Source of the DNA: Cryptomeria japonica
Taxonomy: Eukaryota > Streptophyta > Pinopsida > Cupressales > Cupressaceae
DNA length: 64,000 bases
NCBI RefSeq assembly: GCF_030272615.1
Contig: NC_081407.1
Location: 316,042,456-316,106,455, forward strand
Reading direction: 5' to 3'
Below the pieces are notes generated by a model. That model saw only the letters and a program-made list of their open reading frames with translations, ran no database searches and was not told the DNA's origin. Shown piece after piece: positions 54,397 through 64,000 of the stretch (position 1 is its first letter; every line of letters starts with the position of its first letter). The translations under genes were made by a program, and so were the position numbers.

Positions 54397-57300
54397 GACC
54401 CAAATAAAAAAATATTAATTAAATAAAAAAATGGAATTAATTTCTCATTCCCAAACCTTCACATCAAATTAGATTTATTTATTTGTGCATAAATGGCAAA
54501 TTTTTTTTATTAAGTGTGACACTTTAAATTGAATGAAACATGCAAATAAAATACAAAATTATATTCTTATTGAAATATTATATTTTTCATACATAATGGA
54601 TTGCTTCTATATGAAACCCATAAAATCATACACTTGGAATTCATTCTAGAAGTTTTTTGACCTAAAAACATTGTTGCAAATGCACCTGATCTACAGTATT
54701 GAACCCAACCAACTAGAAACTCACAAAAACTCCACAACACATGCTCCAAAAGTTCTAAGGAACCTAAGAATAATTATACGATAGAAAATGCACAAAAACC
54801 AAAAATAAATATAGAAAAAATTATATAGAATAAAATGAAAAAAAAATGAAAAAATTGCTCACCCAATAAGTCTAAAAATGCATATAGAAACACTCCAAAA
54901 TTGTATAGTATGATTTTAGCATCATGAGGGTTTATATATATATATATATATAGCTAATCCTATAGGAAACGCTTGATAGAAAATCGAAATCCAAATTTGA
55001 CACATTGAAAAAATATAAGATAACACTACAAACCCAAAACGTTGAAAACTATAGAACTACAAATCCTTTGGCATAATGGAAACATTTGGAAGATATATCT
55101 CATTGCAATCCAATGCGTCCCATCCTTATATCACTTGGAAACCATGAATATCCCATCCATGAGCCTCCTAAATCCAATGGTTTGTCAACCACTAAAGGTT
55201 CCACAAGTAAAATGCTCTCCGAGATATAAAGATAAATTGGCAATGCCTTCAAAAAGGCTAATTCTCTCATTCAAATATGAAAGAGGACCAACATGTTCAT
55301 CTCAAATCTCACACCTAGCTTCTAGAGGTTTCCACAAAATGCTAAAATTTAACTCTTACCAACTATGTTTGCCAATTGGGTCCATAATTACAAACATGCA
55401 ATAAATCTCATGATTCCTTGTTTCCACATGACCTAGAAGACTTAAAGAAAACCCAATGCCAAAAATGAGTAATTTAGTATTTAATACATTATTTTATTTA
55501 ATATTTATTTGTTCAATGTATGGAAATTGCACCAAAAAATTAAAATATTAATTAAGATCATTTTCTCAAAGTTGTCCCATGACCCAACTTACTAATTTTT
55601 AAAAATGGTATTTTGGAAGAAGGGACATGATACATACACATGGTATAGAGAGAATCCAATAATACTGGTATATTTTGTCCAACACATGTCCTCAACTCCT
55701 CCAAAAGAAATATTATCTTCATACACATGTAACATATGGAAAACCACATGTCATTACAAATGGCTCCATACATGTTTGACATTTGCCACCGTACAAATCT
55801 AGCACATGGCAACCTCTTTGCCACATGAAATAAAGCCACTTAAGCTTGACACTTTGTAGCACCATATATATACATTGTATAGCCATATATGCAAGACACA
55901 TTTCAAGATATTTATGGTGCTTAGTTGTTAGCCTTTGTCTATAAATAACAAGACTAGATATACTTTATATGCATGTGGATCTTAATTCCTTCAAGCATTC
56001 CTAATTTCTTCAAGAGTAGATCTAAGTACAAGGAGCATCAAGCTACATCAAGTTATCTTCAAGTATGTTGTCATGATGTATTTTTAATGATTTATCATAT
56101 TATTGCATCAACACTTGGGGGAATTATCTAAAGAGCATTGCATCACCACCATTATCAATCCTAACATATAATCTTGTCAATTCATCATTTCATTTCAAAT
56201 TTAGCCTCTACCCTACCAAGGGTAGGCTCTCTTTTATAATCAATCATAGTTGTAGTGGAGGTTAACACCTACTTGGGGTTTGACTTAGGCAAGCCCCTAT
56301 ACAACACACCATTTTCCCTCTTTTCTATGTGCGGGTGACAAATCCAACAACAAAAAGTTGTAGATTTGTGTAGAGCTGACTGAGACATACAATTTCAAAT
56401 TTCAAGTAGATTGAAACCTCAAGACTAATCCAATTAGTTCCATAGTATGATGTTTTTTGGTTGATTTCTATAGAATCTCCTGATCTAAGATCCAAAGCCT
56501 CAACTTGCAAGCCACATGTCAAGACTATGACACCTAGCCTCATAGCTTGATTGTTTTAGGCCCAACTTTTAGACATAGGTTCCTTTCTGCATTTCATTTC
56601 TAGATATGTACTTTTGAGTTGACTTTCAATGATGTGTTTGTCTATTTATGCTCAATATTGTCAGTTTTACATTATTTTACCTAGTTCTTGCATCTTCAAA
56701 TCCAATCATATCAAATAAAAAAGTGAACCAATTGATCATAGTGCTCAACTCTCCTAAGGGACTAAAATTGAGCCTAATTGATTGTTTTCTAATGAAATGA
56801 TATCCCAAGTGGAAATGGTTGCTAGTATGCATGTTTAAGCTAGAGACGAGCATTTGCACACCATTTCAAGTAAAAAATATCAACCTTCAATTACCTAGAT
56901 AATTAAAAATTTCCAGAGATAAATATCCATAAATTAACATATAAGCATATTTGGGCCTCCTTTTCAAATTGCTTTATAAACTAGTTTATAATTATCATAA
57001 ATAACATTGGCCTCATTGTCTCCCTTTTCCAAGGAACACTTCTTTATTTGAGATTCTTAAAGTCTAACCTTTTATACCATTTTAATTTAATGGATCAATT
57101 TAGATTTAAATCTAAAACCTTTCACCATCATGGTAAAGTTCTTAGCTCCCAAGATACTTGGCCCTTTATGATTTAAATTGTAGATTATTCTTAGCTGGGG
57201 ATCTCTTTATATGGACCCATCTTCTCTTTGATATCTTAATTACAAATGAATTCACAAGTGTCTTTTAAACAAGTCTTATTATTCAATGTTTTCTTATTAT

Positions 57301-57570
57301 TTTCATATTTTATTGCATTTTTGAGACATTGTTGTCATAATAAGGAAACCTATAAATAAGAAAGGAAAATCATATTCAAACTTTGATATGTTATTAATAG
57401 CAAAAATATGCATCATATTCATGAGATATAAATTTATGAAAAAAAAAGAAGAATACTTCAAATTTTTCATAACCTATTAATAATAAAATTATAAAAAAAG
57501 AAAAAATATATAGAATTTTTTTTATATATTAAATTAATAGCAAACAAAATTATAAACAAGAAAAAATAAA
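54397..57570. other. unassigned AT-rich DNA
   Basis: No supported gene. If 53014-54396 is an element relic, the left part could be its LTR. Near 55936 CTATAAATAAC resembles a TATA box, and near 56206-56230 a short inverted repeat (AGCCTCTACCC...GGGTAGGCTC) occurs. The 120-codon ORF at 55042-55404 has no recognised motif. Confidence 0.4.
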
Positions 57571-57574
57571 ATAC

Positions 57575-57890
57575 ATCCAAAATTATATACACATACACAT
57601 ACACATACATATACATACATACATAAATACATACATATATATATACATATGTAAATGTATATACATATACATATGTATATATATACATATATATATACAT
57701 ATATATATGTATATACATATGTATATGTATATACATATCTATATATATGTATATATACATATGTATATACATATACATATACATATACATATGTATATGT
57801 ATATACATATACATATGTATATGTATATACATATACATATACATATGTATATACATATACATATACATATGTATATACATATACATATAC

Positions 57891-57939
<49 letters not shown>

Positions 57940-58252
57940 CATATATATGTATATGTATGTATGTATAATATATATGTATATTATACATACATACATATAC
58001 ATATATATGTATATATGTATATATACATATATATATGTATATACACATATATATGTATATACACATATATATATGTATATATATATATATATATTAATAT
58101 ATATATATTAATATATATATATATATGTATGTATGTATATGTGTATACATACACACATGTATGTATACATACATATATGTATGTATGTATATGTATGTAT
58201 ACATTCATGTGTGTATGTATACACATATACATACATACATACATACATAATA
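57575..58252. repeat. AT/AC microsatellite, about 0.68 kb
   Basis: Compound repeat of ATAC, ATATAC and TATG words with a pure (TA)n core near 57897-57934. Because ACATAT and ATATGT blocks alternate, the tract is self-complementary. All six frames are open through it; those ORFs are artefacts of the repeat. Confidence 0.95.
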
Positions 58253-59274
58253 GGAGAAGTTTCAATAATGATTCTGTGGATTCTACTGAATAATTCCCTC
58301 ATAGTCAAAGCAATTTCAAATATATATGAAAAAGCTTTTATTCAATGTCATATTTAAATAAACTGAACAAAACTTGATATATAAATGAAAATCAGAACTA
58401 TTAGAATATATAATTTCTATTTTACTTCAACTTTTCCCCTCCAATTAAGACCATATCAAGATTCATTAAATGTTGAGCTTTGCAAGAGTTGACATTAATG
58501 CACAAAAATAATTTACTATTTATTTTCATACTATTCTTCAGATCTTGATTGGAAATTTCAAAACAGCATATGCCCATATAGTTGTTTAATATAAATATTA
58601 ATAAAATGCACTTGCAAGTAGACCAATATCATTAAACAAAAAAGATCCATTTGGGCAGCCATAACTGCTCTGATTAAATGTAATAAAATATGCAATTAAG
58701 CTTTGACGTCTCAAGATATGGTGATGCGAATAGCATTGTAAACCCTAATCTATAAATGAGCTAGATAAGCTCACGGATTTATTTTATAATTCATTGACTT
58801 TCATTTGGTGACAGATGCAAATATTCCCTGCAATGTCTTCTTTGTTTGTTTTTTTTCTCTGCACTTACATATATCTTAAACTAAGAGTTTTATACTAGAA
58901 AACAAAAAGAATACTTTTGTAAAGTCAAATATGGTTATATTTCAGGAGACCATTACAATCAGATTTAATACAATTACAAAGTTTAAAGTAGATTTTATAT
59001 GCATAGGATTTGACATTCTAACACTTAGAAAAGCAAACCCTAATTCATAATTAAAGATTTGGTTGAATGTGGCATGAAAAGAATCAGTGGTACACGTGAT
59101 GAGAAAGACGTGCACCTCTATCCTAGAACAAGCATTAAACCTAAAAATAAAAATAAAACTCCATCACCTCAGATAATAAATAATTGACAAACTTTCAGCT
59201 GTAAGTGAGATTTGAAGTTGAATATATTAATGAGTATTTGGTGATTGTAAGTGCGGAATTATTGGGACAACTTT
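58253..59274. other. unassigned AT-rich DNA
   Basis: No ORF, RNA gene or repeat that I can support. Confidence 0.5.
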
Positions 59275-61480
59275 AAGCATGTATCAGGCAACACTTTTTA
59301 ACTCTTGCACATGTAATGGATCCCACAGCGTGAATCATCACTATCTAGAAGCCAAAACAATAGCTATAAGCAGCTAAGTTGCATACAAAGACAACAACAA
59401 AAAAACATCAAAATCCGATGTATTGTTTAGAAGTTGTGGGTGTACGAAGTGAGCTATAACGACTACTGGTACGCTTCCCCTAGAAAATATGATTCAATTA
59501 TTGAGCATCTTAATTTTGTGTTACTCAAAATCATATGTGACGATTGTACGCTATTTGACAAGGCTCCTTCTTTTAAAATTCAAGTTTTGGGTTCACATCA
59601 TCAAATATGATGTCACATCAACATACTTTTGTTGAGATGTTGAAAAAGATCATAAGAAAGGGGTCGATGAGTAGTTGTGCATTACGTCTTGTTAAATTGA
59701 TGTACCAATGTGGCATCACATGATTAGTTGCTTTTTAGATCTAAGGAATTCATTCAATTGTGACTAATAATGATTGACACTAACAACTTCAAAGTCACAA
59801 CTAAGAGTGTTATAATATTTAAAATATATTGTATCAATATGATTGTGTTAATGATAAAATATGAAGTGCGATGTGGAATGTTAATAAATGACGATAAAAC
59901 ATAGAGTGTGATTTGAAAATTTAATGAAAAACCTTTACATTATTGCTGTCAAAAATATTTTTTTCTATTAAACTTTTTTAAGTTAATATTTTGAATTACA
60001 TTTTGGAGGAGAGGATTGATTAGTTGAGCATATTAATTTTGCACCTCTCAAAATCATATGTGGTGATTGCAAATCACTCCCATTTTTTATGACAGTTTAT
60101 TTGGTAAGATCACTTCTTATAATTAAGATTTTGGATTCATATTATCAAATTTGATATCACATCAACATACTTTTTGTTGAGATGTCAAAAAAAAGGATAG
60201 ACTAATAGTTCTACATTAATTCATGTTTTATTGGTGTGTTAATGTGACATCACATGACTTGGTACTTTTTAGATATAAGGAATCATTAAATTATGAGTAC
60301 CCATGATCAACATTAATAACTTTAACATTGAAAACTACTAGTATTATACTGTTGAGAATATTTGGCATTAAATCAACTAATGTTATCACAACTTTTGGAA
60401 CAACTTGACTATTGGGCCCTCTCCACTATATTCTATCAATATGATTGTAGTGATGATGAAATATGGATTATGATCTAAAATGTTACTCAATGATAATGAA
60501 ACATAAACTATGATTTGAAATGTTGATGAAAAACCTCACATGATTCAATATGATTGTGGTGATAATGATATATGGATTATGATCTAAAATGTTACTCAAT
60601 GATAATCAAACATGAATTGTGATATGAGATGTTGATGAAAAACCTCACATGATTATCGTAAAAAGTATAAAAATATTATATCTCCTGGTAACTTATTTAA
60701 ATTATTTTTTTCTTTCAAACATTAAACCTTTGAATTTATATTGTCTACAAACAAATCCCTTGAATCATATCTATTTAGATGCAAAACTTTCATCATTCAA
60801 ATTTTTTATGAGAATCCCCAAAACAATAACTATATCATTCCCTATCTGATCATTTTATGATTCAGTCTTATCACAACTAAGAAAGACTTTGTTATTGATT
60901 ATTATATCTTTCTACATTGTTGATTAAAATGATTAATTTTGTCAAGTGTTTCTTAATCTATTGGTGAATTTGAATTTGAATTGTTAACTAAAAGTTTAGG
61001 GCTAAGTCTTCTTGAATGAAGGTGAAATTATTCTCTAATGAATTTGATTGAGTAACCACTCTACTTAAACATCACATGTTTCGATTATTAAAAAGACAAT
61101 AATAATTTTACACCTCATCTCCACCAATTTATAACTCTATATATACCTTACACAACTACACTAAATAACATTAAAAAATAATTGAAAGCAACCATTTTCA
61201 TATATTTAGCACCCAATAGTGTGAATGCTACATGCTCTTCTTGGACACATGGATTTTAATTTAGAACATTTGACTTTAAATTCATTTTATATTGTGAATT
61301 TAAAAACAACTTTGAAATGTCTAAAGGGCCTTGTTTAATAACTAATATAATCTAATGAGATTCATTATTTAATATTTTAATTGACCTAACTAGAAAGTGG
61401 GTTGAAACATTTTAATTCAAGATAAGGCCTAGTATTATTGCAGGTCGAAATGCTTTTGATTCAAGATAAGGCGTAGTAAT
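59275..61480 (+). repeat. 2.2 kb tandem duplication, copy 1
   Basis: Runs from AAGCATGTATCAGGCAACAC to the same words opening copy 2 at 61481. Homology to copy 2 is continuous with small indels. It holds two related sub-units of about 0.5 kb (starting near 59491 and 60013; both have TTGAGCAT.TTAATTTTG and CACATCAACATAC) and a 108 bp tandem pair (60438-60545, 60546-60653). No gene is seen. Confidence 0.88.
60438..60653 (+). repeat. 108 bp tandem pair inside copy 1
   Basis: Units 60438-60545 and 60546-60653 share CAATATGATTGT...ATGGATTATGATCTAAAATG...AACCTCACATGATT. The equivalent pair exists in copy 2 near 62705-62925, so it predates the 2.2 kb duplication. Confidence 0.8.
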
Positions 61481-63800
61481 AAGCATGTATCAGGCAACAC
61501 TTTGAAATGTGCACTTTTTGACCCTTGTGCACATAATGGATCCCACAACGTGAATCATCACTACCTAGAAGTCAAAACAATAGCTATAGGCAGCTAAGTC
61601 GCATGTAAAGACAACAACAAAAAAAAATCATCAAAATCGGATGTACTATTTAGAAGTTGTGGGTGCATGAAGTTAGCTATAATGACTACTGGTGCGCTTC
61701 CACTAGAAGATATGATTCAATTGTTGAGCATCTTAATTTTGTGACACTCAATATCATATGTGACGATTGTACGCTATTTTCAAAATTTTAAAGTGATTTA
61801 TTTGACAAGGCTCCTACTTATAAAATTAAAGTTTTAGGTTAACGTCATCAAATATGATTTCACATCAACATACTTTTGTTGAGATGTTGAAAAAAATCAT
61901 AAGAATGCCCGGTCAATGAGTTGTTGTGCATTATGTCTTGTTTAATCGATGTGCCAATGTGGCATCACATGATTAGTTGCTTTTTAGATCTAAGGAATTC
62001 ATTTAATTGTGACTAATAATGATTGGCACTTACAACTTTAAAGTCACAACTAATAGTGTTATAATATATAAAATATATTGTATCAATATGATTGTGGTGA
62101 TGATAAAATATGAAGTGTGATGTGGAATGTTAATAAATGATAATAAAACATAGAGTGTGATTTGAAAAGTTAATGAAAAAGCTTCACATTATTGCTATCA
62201 AAAGTATTTTTTTCTATTAAGATATAATATTTTTTACTAAGTTAATATTTTGAATTACATTTTGGAGGAGAGGATTCAATAATTGGGCATCTTAATTTTG
62301 CAACTCTCAAAATTATATGTGGTGATTGAAAATCACTCCCATTTTTTAATGACAATTTATCTAGTAAGATCACTGCTTATAATTTAGGTTTTAGGTTCAT
62401 ACTATCAAATTTGATGTTACATCAACATACTTTTTGTTGAAATGTCTAAAAAGACCCCAAAAAATGATAGACTGGTAGTTTTGCATTAATTTATGATTTA
62501 TTGGTGTGTTAATGTGGCATCACATGACTTGGTACTTTTTAGACGTAAGGAATCATCAAAATATGAGTACTCATGATCACACTAATATCTTTAAAATTGA
62601 CAACTACTAGCATTATACTATTGAAAATATTTGGCATTAAATCAACAAATACTATCGCAACTTTTGGAATAACTCAACTATTGAGTCCTCTCCCCTATAT
62701 TATATCATTATGATTGTAGTGATGATGAGATATGTATTATAATCTAAAATGTTACTCAACGATAATCAAACATAAAGTGTGATTTGAAATGTTGATGAAA
62801 AACCTCACATGATTTAATATGATTGTGGTGATGATGGTATATGGATTATGATTTGAAATGTTACTCAATGATAATCGAACATGAATTGTGATTTGAACTG
62901 TTGATGAAAAACCTCACATGATTATAGTCAAAAGTATAGAAATATGTATCTCTTATTAAATTTTTAAAATTATTTTTTTCTTTCAAAAATTACACCTTAG
63001 AAATTATATTGTCTACAAACAAATCCCTTGAAGCATATCTATTTAGATGCAAAACTTTCATCAGTCAATTTTTTAATGAGAATCCCCAAAACAATGATTG
63101 TACAATTCCCTATAGATGATTGTATGATTAAATGTGATCACAATTAAGAAAGGTTTTGCTATTGATTATTATAACTTTCTACATTGCAAATTAAAATGAT
63201 TAATTTTGTAAAAGTGTTTCTCAATCTACTGATGAATTTGAATTGTTAACTAAAAGTTCAGGGCTAAGTCTTCCTGAACGAAGGTGAAATTATGCTCTAA
63301 TGAATTTGATTGAGTAACCACTCTACTCAAACATCGCATGTTTCAATTATTAAATAAGAATAATAATTTTACACCTCATCTCCACCAATTTATAATTCTA
63401 TATAACATTTAAAAAATAACTCTGTCGTTACTATGCAGGCAGTGGCTCGGTCACTGTTTTCCTTGTTGTTCCAATGGATCAACCCCCTTGTTTTTTGACT
63501 GCTTTTAATATAAAAAACATTTAAAAATTAACTGAAAATGACTATTTTCATATATTTAACACCCAACAGTGTGAATGCTACATGCCCTTCTTGAACACTT
63601 GGCTTTTAATTTAGGACATTTGACTTTAAATTCATTTTATATGATGGATTTAAGGACAACTTTGAAATGTCTAAGGTATGTAAACCTTTGTTTAATAATT
63701 AATATAATGTAATGAGCTTCATCATTTAATATTTTAATTGGCCTAACTAGAAAGCAGGTTGAAATGCTTTTGATTGAAGATAAGGCCTACTATTATTGCA
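61481..63800 (+). repeat. 2.2 kb tandem duplication, copy 2
   Basis: Same order of sub-repeats as copy 1 (sub-units near 61714 and 62273), ending at ATTATTGCA near 63800. It is longer than copy 1 mostly through an insertion at 63422-63533. The two copies look clearly diverged, so the duplication is not recent. Confidence 0.88.
63404..63533. mobile_element. small insertion with an 18 bp target-site duplication in duplication copy 2
   Basis: A body of about 94 bp (63422-63515), GC-richer than its surroundings and ending in TTTTAATATAAAA, is flanked by AACATTTAAAAAATAACT (63404-63421) and AACATTTAAAAATTAACT (63516-63533), one mismatch. Copy 1 has a single AACATTAAAAAATAATT-like site near 61167, i.e. 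the empty site. The long duplication and A-rich end fit a target-primed retroposed fragment (5'-truncated LINE or SINE-like). Confidence 0.65.
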
Positions 63801-64000
63801 TGTTTCATAAAGAAGGGCATGATTGGATTCTCAAGATTCCAATAAAAGTCAAATTTGGAGAGTGTATTTGAATGGGGAGACATTTATTTAAAACAAATAC
63901 AACATAACAAACTATACAAAAGACGTGGTATAAAGGAGACCACGTGGGGGACAAAATAAAAATCATTAAATGACAGAAGGATTTATTCCCGGCAGATAAC
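63801..64000. other. unassigned end of window
   Basis: AT-rich sequence with no supported feature. Confidence 0.5.

Noticed and set aside
55042-55404. 120-codon ORF
   Set aside because: No recognisable domain, no homologue in the window, and composition like the surrounding DNA.
57467-58357. Tyr/Ile/Met/His-rich ORFs up to 212 codons
   Set aside because: Translations of the AT/AC microsatellite in all frames.

Overview
This 64 kb window is plant nuclear DNA made almost wholly of nested LTR retrotransposons; I can support no host gene in it. The Sirevirus-type Ty1/copia, Tekay-type chromovirus and Tat-type Ty3/gypsy lineages present are plant-specific. The lack of host genes, the AT-rich sequence and the very large nested elements (10.8, 18.3 and 25.9 kb) suggest a large-genome plant. 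A gymnosperm such as a conifer is my guess, not something the sequence proves.

Layout, left to right. (1) 1-14875: the 3' part of a plus-strand copia element (A) with decayed integrase-RT-RNase H. Its 3' LTR is split by a complete 10.8 kb Tekay-like gypsy element (3636-14445, TSD ATTGA) with 3.7 kb LTRs, a cruciform-prone GC-rich palindrome array in each LTR, and an internal deletion that fuses gag to the RNase H region. (2) 15451-17180: the 5' LTR and gag of a second copia element (B), cut in its second zinc knuckle by a short Tat-related element (E, 17181-18748). (3) 18749-25364: copia-related non-autonomous element C, with gag, four zinc knuckles and a long unknown ORF2 but no pol. (4) 27117-53013: element D on the minus strand, with the same gag + ORF2 plan and both LTRs. 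A young 18,250 bp Tat element (29928-48177, minus, TSD GGTTC) sits inside its ORF2. The Tat element carries decayed gag-pro-pol with two RNase H domains and, on the opposite strand between pol and its 3' LTR, a plant-mobile-domain (PMD) ORF. (5) 53014-64000: an old degraded element relic, anonymous AT-rich DNA, a 0.7 kb AT/AC microsatellite, and a 2.2 kb tandem segmental duplication with internal repeats.

Most noteworthy points. Elements C and D define a copia-derived family in which gag is followed by a conserved protein of about 1,100 residues (ORF2) instead of pol; two diverged copies keep the same order and recognisably similar protein. In the Tat element, arrays of an AGCGCTWTTG motif lie upstream of both the sense gag-pol unit and the antisense PMD unit, in the same orientation relative to each transcript. 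The Tekay LTR palindrome array differs by one 114 bp unit between the two LTRs. One copy of the 2.2 kb duplication carries a small insertion flanked by an 18 bp target duplication while the other copy is the empty site.

All LTR boundaries were placed by eye from TG...CA ends, primer-binding sites, polypurine tracts and direct comparison of paired LTRs. Identity statements are visual estimates, not computed alignments.
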